From Notospermus geniculatus (lineage: Eukaryota; Nemertea; Pilidiophora; Heteronemertea; Lineidae): a stretch of DNA of 64,000 bases. The notes under the pieces were generated by a model that saw only the letters and a program-made list of their open reading frames with translations, was not told the origin of the DNA and searched no databases. The DNA lies in assembly GCA_002633025.1 (NCBI GenBank), contig NMRB01000305.1, positions 289,615-353,614 of the forward strand, in the 5' to 3' direction. A program made the position numbers and the translations under genes. This document shows, piece by piece, positions 11,648 through 24,607 of the stretch (position 1 is the first letter of the stretch; every line of letters starts with the position of its first letter).

Positions 11648-14600
11648 TTAAGCATTAGAAAGATCGTGCGAACACCGTTTTTTTATGTCAGTTACTGCAT
11701 TAAAGAACACAACATGTGTCTTCGGTTTGATGACCTTCCCTGGCCACTTATCCAATTTCACCGTCTCGGATTTGAACGGTTGGCCAGGATTCAGTATCAA
11801 TTCCTGTGGACGGGGTTGCAACACCACACCCCGACGCCCCAACGATTCCTTATGAAAATCTTGGCCAATCGGAGGGACTCTAGTTTCCGAAGCTGTCTGT
11901 TCATCCGTCTGAGACGATTCTCGTATCGTGCCATGGTGACCTATGTTCTGAAACACGGGTCGAAGTCCTCCCTGACATGCCTGAGCATTCGTAGAATCCC
12001 CGAGCAGTGTCACTTCTGTCGGCAGACTCTGAGCCGTCGGGTCGCTCTCTCGATGTTGAAATTGAAACTTATACAAAGAAAATACAGGGTTTTTGTTGAG
12101 ATCATTCAATCGTTGATGAGCTGACGGGATGCTCCCAGGATGCGCGTTCGACTTCCGTTTCTTACGCGGTTTGACCAATCGACGCAAAGCATAGCGAAAT
12201 CGTCTGTTACTGATGTCGTAAACGAAAGGATTGATTGCACTTTGTAAACAAATACATATCACGGCCGCCGTCGTGGACATTCTGATTTCATGAGATTCAA
12301 CGCCAGTCTTTAGGGTAAAGCAACTTGTGATTACATAAGGCAGCCAGCAGCAAAGAAAAAACAGTACAAGTGCGATGAGACGCATTGCGGCGCGGAGTTC
12401 CCGTCTTCCTTCCAGATTTCCTGCGATGCTACTCGCATGTGACGCATTGCTGATATTGTCGTCGACTTGGTCGTGTTCAGTGTGTGGACCTGCCATGTGG
12501 CCACTCGGGACACTAAACATTGACACATGACGGAGTGGGTCTAGNTGAGCATTCGTAGAATCCCCGAGCAGTGTCACTTCTGTCGGCAGACTCTGAGCCG
12601 TCGGGTCGCTCTCTCGATGTTGAAATTGAAACTTATACAAAGAAAATACAGGGTTTTTGTTGAGATCATTCAATCGTTGATGAGCTGACGGGATGCTCCC
12701 AGGATGCGCGTTCGACTTCCGTTTCTTACGCGGTTTGACCAATCGACGCAAAGCATAGCGAAATCGTCTGTTACTGATGTCGTAAACGAAAGGATTGATA
12801 GATTGCACTTTGTAAACAAATACATACCACGGCCGCCGTGGTGGAAATTCTGATTTCGTGAGATTCAACGCCAGTCTTTAGAGTAAAGCAACTTGTGATT
12901 ACATAAGGCAGCCAGCAGCAAAGAAAAAACAGCACAAGTGCGATGAGACGCATTGCGGCGCGGAGTTCCCGTCTTCCTTCCAGATTTCCTGCGATGCTAC
13001 TCGCATGTGACGCATTGCTGATATTGTCGTCGACTTGGTCGTGTTCAGTGTGTGGACCTGCCATGTGGCCACTCGGGACACTAAACATTGACACATGACG
13101 GAGTGGGTCTAACAGAGAACGGGCAATGATTCCATTCGGGTTAATCCTTGATTCCCGAGCATTGTTGCGCACGTCCATGATTCTCTTCGCATGCGATCGC
13201 GCAACCTTCAGTATCCTACCATAGCAATACAGCATCAGGAACAATGGTGCGAGGAACCCGAGGAAAACCATCACAATCCCGTAACTTACACTTGAGGACC
13301 ACCCAAACCCGCACAAGAATTCTGCCTGATTGTAACGTATCGACCCCCACCCACAGGCTGGTGGGACGCTGCACAGGAACGCTTGCAGCCAGATACAAAT
13401 CACCACCTTGATGGCGTACGGTCCGTGTGGCGTCGACCAGTACCGAAAGCAGTGGATGATGGCCAAGTAGCGATCAAAGGCGATGGCCGACAGCGTCAAG
13501 ACGGATCCGACGGTGAAAATACTTGTGAAAAACCCCTCGACCTTGCACCATACCTGAAACGAAAGTCAGAATGAGAGAGAGGTGGAGGGTTGCATTTTTT
13601 ATCCAAAATCTGCTTTGAGCGTCGACGGAGCATTGCGAAATAGGGAATAACGCTGATGACAGAGGACAGGAAGTCTTGCGACAAAGCTTCTGCTGACGGC
13701 ATTTCAAGATTCCTGTGTGCAACCAAACATCAGTCTCTGTCTCAACCCTGCAAAGATATCGCCATTTCTCAGCACGTGCTTTGACGACATTAGGCGAACG
13801 CTCCGCTAACAACCATATCCATCATGCGACCCCACCGATCTCTCGCTAACTTCCGGTTGCCGACGCCACAGCTAATATACATAGCAAAACACAGACACGG
13901 TCATAAATCATTGAGCTGTGTCCTTGTTAGCTTCGGAAATTCATATTGATTTTAGAGCCTTCTGGGGAAATCGGGTAATTAATTTCCATTGACAATATCC
14001 GCGCCGTTTTATCTCTGTCATCTAGGCCCTATCGATTCTTCAAATAAAGACGCCTGTAACGTTTACTTTCCTAACAGCTATAGAGGAACTTCACGTGACG
14101 TCATCACTGACGTCATAATTCGCACGTCAGCCATGTTGGACGTCATCTGAAGCTACGAATGCGTTGGACGTGACGTCCAGCATGGCGGCATCTCGACGCG
14201 GCAGTGACGTCACAATCGTCAGTGGGATTCCTCTATACGTGACGAAGGGGTAAATGATCGATGCTACAGCCTCATCATGGCCTTTGCTAATCGTCTTTTC
14301 TTGTCTCTAGTCATTATTGGAACCAAGCTGGTAGGGAGATAGGCAAAGATTTCCAATGCCTTTGGGATGAGATGCGTGGATCAGACGACATGAGGAGCTA
14401 TTAGTATCTACCAGTCGCAGAAACTGTATTTAAAGGGGACGTCTCCCTACCCTATCCTGACCAGTGTTACCTACCTCGGATAACTGTGTTGTGTTTTCCA
14501 GAGCATTCTTGACAAACTGCGGCATAACGACACCTCCGACCATCAAGTCACAAAGAGAAAGATTCGTCAGAAACACTGACGTGATCGTCCGTAATCGCTT

Positions 14601-14807
14601 CGACGCTAGGATGGTCACGATGACGAGAATATTCGTCAAAATGGCAACCGTTGACAGCACAACCATGGCAACCGCCAGACCTACTCGAACTTCGAAAGAA
14701 TATGAAAATTTCTCCTTTGGGTTCTGTCCGTTTATTGCAGTTGCATTGTCCCGGATGGTTGCTTCGGTGCAGGTCGAAATGGGGAACGACGGTGTTGAGG
14801 AACTCAT
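11648..14807 (-). CDS. Orphan class A GPCR (possibly GPR161-like), exon 2 carries a duplicated segment
   Basis: Exon 1 (14807-14475) starts at ATG and encodes TM1 (LAVAMVVLSTVAILTNILVI) and TM2 (LTNLSLCDLMVGGVVMP). Donor GAG|GTAGGT joins in phase to exon 2 at 13553 (TTTCAG|GTATGGTGC). Exon 2 gives TM3 with DRYLAIIHC (a DRY box), TM4 VICIWLQAFLCSVPPACGWGS, TM5 GIVMVFLGFLAPLFLMLYCYG, a long third loop with NGT/NAS sites and a charged stretch, TM6 LIALVLFFLCCWLPYVITSCF, TM7 with SAINPFVY, then a long basic tail ending HDLSNA with TAA at 11648. The segment from the third loop into the tail occurs twice, either side of N 12545. Copy 12546-13111 has a 4-base insertion that breaks NPFVY; copy 11982-12543 is intact. 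With one copy removed the receptor is complete. The GWGS/CYG pattern resembles GPR161 and related orphan receptors; this is a weak assignment. Confidence 0.82.
11982..12543 (-). repeat. Duplicated GPCR exon segment, copy with intact NPFVY
   Basis: 562 bases that match 12546-13111 except for about six single-base differences and one 4-base indel. It encodes the third intracellular loop end, TM6, TM7 and the start of the tail. The reading frame is intact. Confidence 0.9.
12545..12545. other. Single N joining two copies of one exon
   Basis: The base lies precisely where one copy of the GPCR segment ends and the next begins. This is what a join of two overlapping haplotype contigs looks like. 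Confidence 0.8.
12546..13111 (-). repeat. Duplicated GPCR exon segment, copy with frameshift in TM7
   Basis: 566 bases, the partner of 11982-12543. An extra four bases (GATAGATT against GATT near 12800) shift the frame right at the NPxxY motif, so TM7 ends IYQSFRLRHQ and stops. It may be a second allele or an assembly error. Confidence 0.85.
14079..14237. mobile_element. MITE with TATAGAGGAA ends and three CRE sites
   Basis: Ends TATAGAGGAA and TTCCTCTATA mirror each other. Three perfect TGACGTCA palindromes lie inside (near 14097, 14109 and 14205), plus GACGTCA or TGACGTC variants. The ATGTTGGACGTCA block near 14132 is mirrored by TGACGTCCAGCAT near 14171. It sits in the intron of the GPCR gene. 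Confidence 0.75.
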
Positions 14808-15367
14808 AGTCAGACGAGGTTCAGTCCACGGCTGAATCAGTTCGGGTCAATCGCCAGTCGAAGAAGCTATAATCCCATGTTCAATGTTGCCATGGGCATT
14901 AAAATCTCTGTTGACATTGTTCTTACCAGGAGATAAAACCTTTCACGATGACAAATTGCGCTGCACTGTGACAATTAGGCAAATGACGTAAATCATGTCG
15001 CTGCCGTAATTACAAAGTTCCTCTTCTATTTTACATCATAAATAAGGTTCGTCCAATGTGAATGTAGCCATATGGGCTGGGAATAAACTGCACAGCCATT
15101 CTGGCTACTGATGACATCACATGAATGATGTTGTTTACACTTGAACGTGATGAGAGACAGGGACAAAGACCTACCATTGATCTTCCCCCTCTTTTCATCC
15201 TCTACGTCGGCATGTAATCAATCCTTGACCAACGAATTCTCTAGTGTCAACGCTGCTCAAATTCAGGGTCTTCAGTTATAACATAGTTATTTCATCAGTG
15301 GCTTAGGTGTCAACTCGAAGATACGGTCATAATAATGGAGCTAATTGCCCAGTGATATAATAGTACC

Positions 15368-15814
15368 GCTGAGACACAATACACGACATCTGCCGTTATC
15401 TAATCCCACGATGAATAAGGTTCATTCTATAATCCTTACGTCAAGATACAAATACTCGATGACTGCTGTCATCTAATCCCCGCGATGAAGATCGTTCTAT
15501 ATCCTTACGTCAAGACATAATACCCGACGTTTGCGGTCATCTAACCCTCCGATGAATAAGGTTCATTCTATAATCCTCACGCCAAGACATACTAGTAATA
15601 CCCGACTCTGCGGTCCTATATTTTCCCCGCGATGAATAGGGTTCTCCTTACGTTGAGACACAATACCCGACTCGGCGGTCATCTAACCCTCCGATGAATA
15701 AGAATCCTTACGTCGAGACACAATACCCGACTCGGCGGTCATCTAATCCCCACCCGATGAATAAGGTCGTTCTGTCCTTACGTCGAGACACAATACCCGA
15801 CTCTGCGGTCATCT
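15368..15814. repeat. Minisatellite, about 65-70 base unit, six to seven copies
   Basis: The unit reads roughly GAGACACAATACCCGACTC, GCGGTCATCTAATCCC, CGATGAATAAGGTTC, then ATCCTTACGTC. Copies shorten and differ in the ATTCTATAATCC part, and the later copies (after 15650) are most alike, as in a repeat that expands at one end. No coding frame runs through it. Confidence 0.85.
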
Positions 15815-17442
15815 GAGACTGTCCCCCGGGGACTGTCCACACGACGAATAAGGTTTTATCTTATTATCCTAGCTTATCCTGAGATAATCCGTGGTTCTTT
15901 GTGCCTGCTCCCTACGCCACCGCACGCACGATGGCCTACCGTCAAGCATGATCCTTCAAATTGTCCTTCGACGGATGCAGCATCCTCATTAGATGTTCAT
16001 TCTATTTTCCCCATTCGTAAGAAATATACAAGGTGAGACGCCTGGCCATTGTCATCATCTGCACTTATAAAAGCATCCACGACAAGTGGTCATTAACAGA
16101 AGCAATGAACAGCGTCTTCTGCGGTACAGCACAAAATGGTAGCATTAACGTCACTCCTTGTCAACTAACTGCGATGGGTTGTAACTCCAAATCATGTAAA
16201 GAAACATCACGTAAGGCGGCGGCTATGATGCAAATCCTGATTCCATGAAAGATGTGTCACGGATCGGAGAGAACGGCTAAAGTACAAGGCGGCTATTGAT
16301 CAGCCAGTGATACTGAAGCCAGGCAATTATGTCACGTCAAAACTGCTTCATCCTGTCTTTCATATCAATGTAGATGTTGGAGAAGAACACGTACGTTTAC
16401 CATTACGTAAAGAACAGAGGTAACGGTAATTATAGTGCAATTCTATCACCCGCATTGATGCGCATACTGCTGTGACTACAAAATCAATCGATCTGCAACA
16501 ACCGCAGGCGTCTCGTCCAGCGTATCACGATATCAAAGGACTGACTGCGGGTGGGAATCTGTGTACGATTTCCAGAAGACGTCACAACGGAAGGAAGCCG
16601 GCGATGAGCAAACGGCAACAAGAAAGGCGTTTGTGGTGGGAAACTGAATCAAATTAATCAATATAGCAAGCAAATGGAAAGAAATTCAGATCCAGGCAAA
16701 CTGGTGAATGCCTCAAATAAAGATTTTATTCCTATTATCATGATAGAATACAATAATAATACTACCAGCTCCATATCTTGGTATCTTACTGCAAAATAAC
16801 ACTCAACTAAACAAGACCAATTATGGCCACATTGTATCATCATAATTATTATGTGCTAGGAGAATTTAAAGCCCCACTGTATTGAATTTGAAAAACACGA
16901 ATCATCGCCGCGATTCTCGACGTAGGCCTACATCTGAACTTACTTTTCATCCAGTCATGACCCTGTCAAAGACTAGTTACAAGGTTGCAAAAACTGAGCT
17001 ACAAGACGGCAATTTACTCCATCATGGCATTTATCATGACACCTAATTGCCATTTTATCCACTGGAAATTTCCATTATTCCCTGTTCATTTCAGAGCATG
17101 CTGCTTTTGCCCCTGTCATCCCTTTGATGAGAATGAGAAATGGCAGTGAGCTTCGTTTAGAGGGTAAATCACAAAACAGAAGTAGGGAAGGGCACAGGAA
17201 TACAGCAATGGTGAAAAGGGAAGACATATCAACAACAAAGTAAAAACAGTGGGACACTGCCTGATAGCAGCAGAATATCCAATGGTTATGCATCTAGCCG
17301 AGTTCTAACATTGCCAGACTAGTTTCTTTCCAAATAAATGCAGAAGCTGTGACTAGCAGCTTCCCCTTTCCTTCATCATTCCAGCATCCAGTGACAGATT
17401 ATCAAACACAGAACACAGCTGGACAACTTTTCTGACAAATAA

Positions 17443-17654
17443 TGTGACCCATCACCACGAAATGAGTCTTTAGTTGCTCAGAATATGAACTAGAGTAAAC
17501 CAAAATAATCACCAGGATAAAAAGGAAGAAACAGAATTACTCCGGTTTCACAAAAGTCAGACAACAGGCCAAGGTCTTCTGAAATTGACAAATATTTGAT
17601 TTCACCTGCCTACCTCAGAGCGACTTAAGACTCTTTTTGTGGTGATGGGTCACA
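17443..17654. mobile_element. MITE with TGTGACCCATCACCAC ends
   Basis: Terminal inverted repeat TGTGACCCATCACCAC / GTGGTGATGGGTCACA. A second mirrored block is GAGTCTTTAGTTGCTC near 17462 against GAGCGACTTAAGACTC near 17617. About 212 bases, no coding frame. Confidence 0.8.
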
Positions 17655-18666
17655 AATGGTAGGAACTTATGCTAATAACGATAAGGAACCATTTACATGA
17701 GTTGACTTCATTAGTGAAACTGTTACCACTTCACGTGAAAGACTTTCTCCATCACTGTCATTATCATGAAAGCAAAAACACAAAGAAACAACCAACCAAC
17801 CAACCAGAGAAAACAAAGCTAGAAACTTGATGACACAACTCAACTCAATCAGCTGACCAAAGGTCAGGCCAATACAGAGTCATTCTAAACATTTTGCGGG
17901 CCATGTCATGACCATATCCTCTATCAATGTCTCACCCCAACTCAAGTCATGATCATTTGTACTGAAGACGGTCTAAAGTCATCTATTTATGGCCCAACAA
18001 ATGCTGAAGGAGCCAGTGAATACTCTAAAGTTATCTATTTATATTTCTACAGTCTGTCATTACTAGCCATTTCAACAAACATGACAAAAGCACCAACAGG
18101 AATAAGCAGGAACATAACAAAAGAATTTCTACATTATTTCCAGTGCCACATTTCTTGTCTTCTTTATTTCACACATCATGGCCCATATTCATAAACCTTG
18201 CTAGGCTTAGTTACTTGCTAAAGTGGCCAGTTTGTACAGGCCAGTGTACGCAAGCTAGCAACCAACTATGCCAGCAAGCTGTTATGGGCTCTGGTTTTCA
18301 GGCTCTGAATCAACCAAATAAATGAATAGAGAGAGTTACCGATGTCGAAAAATGATATTCAAACTTTCCTCCAGTTCGATTCAATGCCTATGTTATGTCA
18401 TTGGTATTCCAAGCCTTAAAACCTGTATTTCACAGATAAAGCCCTAGGCTTTGGAAAAAAATTACGAGTTCTTAAAGCATTTCCCCACAGCACCGAAGTG
18501 ACAAAAACATCTATAGGATAAATCTCAACTTTGCTACCAGGAAATTGATGCAAACACAAAGCAATGGCTGACTGCCGATCAATTCTAGTAAATTACAATA
18601 ACTCCACCCGATGGAGGACAGAATATAAAGATGACATCACCAGTCAAGTGGAAGTCGAACTGTGCT

Positions 18667-21600
18667 TCACCACCAAGGTGGGAGATTCTCCGCCGCCTTC
18701 ACCACCTTAACCCGCCTTTTCCTTCTTGACTTGAGAAGCAAGTTGAGACCCTTTAGTTCTGGGAAATGAGTCTTTATGTGATTCTGTAATGCTGACTTCT
18801 TGGGAAATGTCTTTTTACAGTAATAACAGCGATGAGTGAATTTGTGTGTATTTTTGTGGGCTTGGAGGTTCTTGAAGATGGTGTATGCCATTCCACACCG
18901 TTTACATTCATGCATCGTGGCCGAGGGATGTGCGAACATCAGGTGAAACTTCAGAGCAGCTTTGAATGAAAACGACAGATTGCAAATGTCACAATCAATC
19001 GAGTTGTAGTTTTTACGCCGCACAAAAACTGGTTTAGGTTCTGGTCTAATTATGGGTAAACGGTTCTGCGCAACAGGTCCGTCAGGATCCGGCTTGATTG
19101 TCTTTATGACTAACTTCAGAGGTCCTTGTACACTGGTCACGTGCTGTTTCTCAGGCGGTGGACAGGGTAATGGCTCTGTCACATAACGTTTTAGCATCCT
19201 GTGAAAAGCAGGTTTGCGTGGTAAGACAGGTTGGGCGGCTCGACTCCCGTGCTGTTCCTGTATGTGTTGCATCAGAGCTTTACTTGTATTGTAAGTTGAC
19301 CGACAGATCTGACACATGAATGGAGCCCACGCTGGATGACTTTTAATCATGTGTTTCTGTTTCTGGGAAAAACTATGATAGGATCTTTTACAGATGGTAC
19401 ATGTAAAGTGCTTCCTTTCAGGGTGAACTGTAAGCATATGGTCCCGTTTTGCCATGGCAGTCTTATAGCTCTTTTGACAATACTCACAAGTATGACATTC
19501 ATCACTCTCCAACTGCTGCAGTCCATGAGCGTTTACCAAGTGCTGCTTGTACCGCAGGTCCATCTTATACCCCTTACCGCAGAGTGTACAGATGTAACTA
19601 AACCCAGTATGTACACTACTGTGCATTGAGAGTGCTGTCTTATTCCGGAAGGTCTTATGACATATTTCACATGTGATGTTGTCAGTAGTCTCAGCAACCA
19701 CCGAACCTGTGTCAGACTTCGTCTCAAATTCGGAATTTGTGAGCTCATCCTCCAGATCGTAATTACCTGACGTCACACTCTCCTCGACTGATTCTATATC
19801 ACTTTCATCATCGTCCATGAAAGGTTCGATATCAGATGCATCTTCACAGACGCTATCGTCGTCACCGTCCTCAATCATGATGACATCATCCTCATTACCA
19901 TCCCCGACATGACCTGAGCCCCCAGCTTTCTCCTCCTCCTCCTTCACACCATGCTGCTCGTGCTGATGTAAAGACAACTGAAACTGCCACAGGAAAGTCT
20001 TGCCACAATCCCGGCAATGATTTTGCTGGCGATGCCACCTTTTGTGCGATGAGAGCAGCTTCTCTGTCAGGAACATTTTCCCGCAGACATTGCATTCGAC
20101 ACGAGTGACGGGTTTCAACGCATCTGCTGACCATGTGAATTCTTCCTTCTCATCATCACTATCTCTTATTTCCCCTTCTTCCAATTCATCATCACTATCC
20201 TCTGCTGCTTCTGTCTTCTCCACATCCTCACTTTCTTCAGATGCAACCTCACTCTTCTTCACATCATCATCATCCTTGTTGCGGCCTTCTGTCTCCAAAA
20301 CTTCTCCACTTTTCACAGGTTCTTGTTGGTTTTTCTCTGGTTGTGTATCCTGCTCCTTTTCATCACGATCTTCACTTGTCGTTGGATTTTCTCTGCTCTC
20401 AGTTGGATTATTGTCTCTTTTCTCTGCACATTCTTGTGAAACACTCCTCTCTACTGGTTGTTCTTTGGATTCTTCTACCCTCTTCTTGCCGTCAACAACA
20501 TCTTCACCTAGTCCTGCTGGAGTTTCATCGTCATTGCTATTGAGGAAGTTCTGAAACACAAAAAGATACAAATGAAGTACCGGTATGTAGTGTAATAGTG
20601 GAGAACTGGAGCCTTCCCTCGATGAAATACCAACCTGCACATGTTTTGCAAGATCTGGGGAAGCAAAGTCACTGTTGCTATCGTCACTGAAGTCCATATC
20701 ATTAGAGGTGGCTGGCAAACTCTGAGCGGCGATCAGGGACTTCAACTGTAACAGACTGTCTTCAAATAGGTCTTTTTCCTGCAATTGAATAGAAGACACT
20801 GATAGAATACACTCCTGCAGTTATTCTAGGGAACTGACACACAATGGTGAGGGGACTGGGAAGAGTTGTCAATTTAAATCCATCACTACACATGCCTCGG
20901 CAGAGTTAGCCTCCAAGTACCCAGGAAGACCAAGAAACACTAAATTCATGCCAATGGACAAAAGGTAAGCATTTTGACATGATTCTTAGCGAAGGTAACA
21001 CAGACACAAACATGTACCTTATCTTTGCCAAGTCCAAGCATTGAATTGATGAAGTCATCATGATCTGATGGCTCTTCCTTGATGCATGGTGTTATGACTG
21101 GGTTAGGTGGCTGCTCAACAACATCCATCGGTTCCTGCTTGACTGTAATATTTGGCACCAATGACTCCCCAAAAGAGGGCGTCGACAGTCCCGTGACTGA
21201 ATCCGAAATACTGGCAAAACTAGGAGGCCTTGAAGTGCTGGCAGTCTCACTTGGAGCACACTGAAGTTCAGGGTTCAGAGGCAGCAACAAATCCCCAAAG
21301 AAGCCTGATGAATTTTGCAAGTCTTCAAACGACGGACAGCTGACAGATCTGTTGGTCGAATTGTTAACACCCAAAACAGTTTGTGGAGTTGGAATTGGAG
21401 GGATAGGCAATGGTTGCAGAAAGCCACTGTAGGAGCCAACTGAACTACTTGGACCAAAATGACTTGGCATACTGAGATTTTGAAATAGTGGCACTGGTGT
21501 AGAGTTTGTGACTGCGGGAGCTATTTGGTTATTGAGGGGACCAGGTATATTCTGTGCAGTCGAAATCAGTGGCTGAAGGGAGGCATTACATGTGTTTGTA

Positions 21601-24600
21601 GTCAACTTCTGTGAGACAGATGCTTTTGCTCCGGAACATGCAGGAATATCCTCAGTCAGAACTTCTTTCTTTACCATGGTATCAGCATTCGCACACCCTT
21701 GAGATTTCTCAGGATGTGGAGTACAGGAGTTATTCTGTCCTGGCACCACAGCGTTTCCACATTCATCACGAGTTACACTAGCCTTTTGTTTGGAGTCGTC
21801 CAGATCTTTTGAAAAGCATGCGAAAATCCCATCATTACTACTGGCACAGGCCTTACTGGTTTCACCGACACAGTCTTTCACAGTCTCATTATGACTAGCA
21901 GACTTTTTCACGTGTGTATGTGAAACTGTATCCCTATTGGCTGGTGCTTCCACCTTTGAACCTTGAGCTAAATTTGCTGATTTATTTCCAGTTTTTATTT
22001 CGTCCCTTCTTGTTTTGTCAGAATCTACTGAAACGTCCCTATTCGAAACATCCAGATATTCTGGTTCATCTTCTGATAATGTCTGCACCCCTGAGGCTGA
22101 GGCGGAGGCTGCGGAGGCCGCTGAGGCCATGGCAGCTGATGCCACTTTCTTGGTCGGAACTGACGACAACTGCTTCTTCAGAATATCAAAGATATTTGGC
22201 TTGTTGAGGGCAAATTCCAATTTACTCTGAAGAGAAAGAATACCAGAAGGTTATAATATAACCATCGTTATTAGTTACTAGCATTGAAGGCATACAAGTT
22301 TTGAAGTCTCATATTACTGCTAGAAATTTGGCTTATACGGTAACTGTGGTGGGAACACAACGGAACTAAAACAACTTAAGATAAATCTTGGAGGAATTAT
22401 ACTTGACAAACCTTATCTTTATCTAAAGTAGGCTTCACTTGTTGCTTTTCATTTTCTCTCTCCTTCTTCTCAGCAAGTAGTTTTGACAACTGCTCCTCTT
22501 TCTTGTGTAAGATCTCCGAGTACCATTTCACCCGAGCCTGCAGCTGCTTCAAATTTGCTTCCGTGCGCTGCAAGATAAGATCCTTCGCAGACACCTCCGC
22601 TTGTACATCAGAAACACGCTTTTCATTCTCAGTCAATCTTAGTTCCTTTTTCTGAAGTTTATGCTTCAGATATTCCACTTTATCCTTACTTGCAGCAAGC
22701 TCCCGCTCAAGCAAGCAAATCCTCCGCCACAAATCTGGCCCAACCTCCCCTTGCGGCGTTAGACCGATCTCCGCATCAGGTTTTTGTACCCGCTGTATCT
22801 TCTCCAAAATACCCTTTTCAACTTTCTGTAAAAGGGCTTCCATTTTGGTCACCTCTTTTTGAAGTTCATCTCTTTCTTTCTGAACATTCTCTAACTGTTC
22901 AGTTTTCACACGTAATTGTTCCTCCAACTGAGATACCTTTAACCCTCCACTCTCACTATCACTCGATAAATTGATCATCTGAGATGTCAGAATACGACTC
23001 TTCTTCTCCGATTCTGCTAATTTCTGTCTCAAACTGTCGATCTCATTCTTTGACCGCTCCAGGTTAGTCTGCAATAATGTATACTCGCTGTTTCTATGAA
23101 TCAGCTCGTTTTGCGTTCTCAACAACATTGCGGATTTCTTGTTCATTTCTGCTTTGACAGCACTCAACTTCTGCTTCGTGCTTAGGGGGGCAGCCAGTAC
23201 CATGCTACCATCAACCTGAAAAGGCATGAAACATGAAAGCTAGGATTAGTCTTTTCAGACCCACAGACAGCACTGGAACATGTACCACCATCTGTATTTT
23301 CAATTGATTATTGGTAATAAGGCACTTGAGTTAAATTAAAGTGCCTGGGGTCAGGGTGGCATGTGAGGATACTTTAAGATTAGTGACCAGGGACCTTATT
23401 CATAAGGCTCCCGTAACTTATAAGGGTACGCAAATCCTTTGTCAGGCCGATAGTGAACAATAGTTTGCCCGCAAATGGACAATAGTTTACGCACTGCGTA
23501 GAGTTGCGGGGGCTTCGTGAATAAGGTCCCTCATCACTAAGAATGTCACGAACACTAGAGTAAAGTTATTCTGATACTAAATGAAGCATTTTACCTGATC
23601 AGCACTGCCGGACTGACCCCCTGCAATCTGGAGGATGTTCATGAAGCGTAGCCCAACTGACTTGCCCTGGTTTGAGTCATTGAGACTACTCGATGATCCG
23701 ACCGATGCTGATCGCTCTGGCCTTTTGATACTGGCAGGTAGACCAGAACCATCCACATAGCCGCTTTCCTGAAAAAACAATGTCAGTATTTACACTGATC
23801 TTTAATGTTATGGTCAGTCTTGAAAAAGGCACTATCTCCCACACAAAGTATCTTTGGATATCAATGAACAAAGGTGCATGAAGATNCTATCCCATCCATG
23901 TCAGTGCATTTAATGTACTGTACATTATGTACAGTGAGTGTACAGCAGGCCTATGGCGAGTATGGGGGGATCATGACAGATCATGAGAAGATTGGTCCTC
24001 ATCTTCAATGGATTGTGATGAATAACGCGTCACTTTACAACATTGTGCATATAATATAACGACGCTAGTAATTTCATTACACCTTTCACATAGTGCCAAA
24101 CTTGTATTTGAAGTGTTTTGGGGGGTGATTTTTATCAGAAATCGGGTCATATTTCTTGCTATTTTGGCCGAATTTTCATCAGCAGCCCTAGTTGTTGCGC
24201 ATCCCCACTGCGCAGGTATCATATCGTTGGGGAATTGGGATCTGTAAGGCATTAGCCCACAAACTCAGTTTTTCTCATCTAAACAAGACACTTATCACCA
24301 TTTCCAGATTCAGTAAGTATTCATGATGTGAACTTCAACACTTTTGACATCAATATCTTGGTATGAAATGTACTACAGGTCGAGCCAGTCTCATTTCCGA
24401 GAACTAATTTCCCAACAAACCTCATTTTGTCAATTCGTGGTACTACAGTCCTGTAGCAATCCACGAAGTTTGTTATTGTCAACAAATCGCACATGGCTTC
24501 GCTGGGCTTGACATTTCAAAACTTCATGATTCATTTACCTGGTTCTGTGCGTTTTGATCGTCTGTGGATTTGAATATGCTTGAAGAGTTAAAGATGATGG

Positions 24601-24607
24601 GTTCCAT
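18667..24607 (-). CDS. Large nuclear protein with a coiled coil and ten C2H2 zinc fingers
   Basis: Six exons, all phase 0: 24607-24539, 23768-23595, 23215-22412, 22226-21018, 20778-20635 and 20550-18667 (stop at 18667). They give about 1,427 residues. Exon 1 starts MEPIIFNSSSIFK with a good initiation context (AAATGG). Residues about 85-345 form a long heptad-rich coiled coil. Residues 350-750 are low-complexity and Ser/Pro rich, with SUMO-type sites VKKEV, VKQEP and IKEEP. An acidic stretch (residues 880-940, EDSDDELEEGEIRDSDDE) precedes ten C2H2 fingers (about residues 950-1405), the first two separated from the rest by a second acidic block. The tail is basic (KSRRKRRVKVVK). It is probably a DNA-binding regulator that forms dimers through the coiled coil. 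I do not recognise a named vertebrate orthologue. An N gap lies in intron 1. Confidence 0.85.
23389..23531. mobile_element. MITE with AGGGACCTTATTCA ends
   Basis: Ends AGGGACCTTATTCATAAG and TTCGTGAATAAGGTCCCT are mirrored over about 14 bases. The interior has repeated ACAATAGTTT and mirrored GCAAACT-type words. It sits in an intron of the zinc-finger gene. Confidence 0.7.
23886..23886. other. Single N, probable assembly gap in intron 1 of the zinc-finger gene
   Basis: Isolated ambiguous base between exons 1 and 2 of the zinc-finger gene. Splice phases on both sides agree (phase 0), so no coding exon need be missing. Confidence 0.5.

Larger units (their letters stand above)
14808..18666. other. 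Intergenic region, minisatellite and one MITE
   Basis: Between the GPCR start and the 3' end of the zinc-finger gene. It holds the minisatellite at 15368-15814 and a MITE at 17443-17654. No open frame has splice or domain support. The 5' flank of the GPCR and the 3' untranslated region of the zinc-finger gene must fall in it. Confidence 0.5.

Noticed and set aside
11648-12868. A 406-residue receptor with two tails
   Set aside because: It is an artefact of reading through the duplicated segment and the N at 12545.
15368-15814. CRISPR-like array
   Set aside because: Units are contiguous and vary in length without unique spacers; it is a minisatellite in a eukaryotic genome.
20042-20554. Plus-strand frame of 170 residues, Ser/Phe rich
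   Set aside because: It is the reverse reading of the acidic low-complexity part of the zinc-finger exon.
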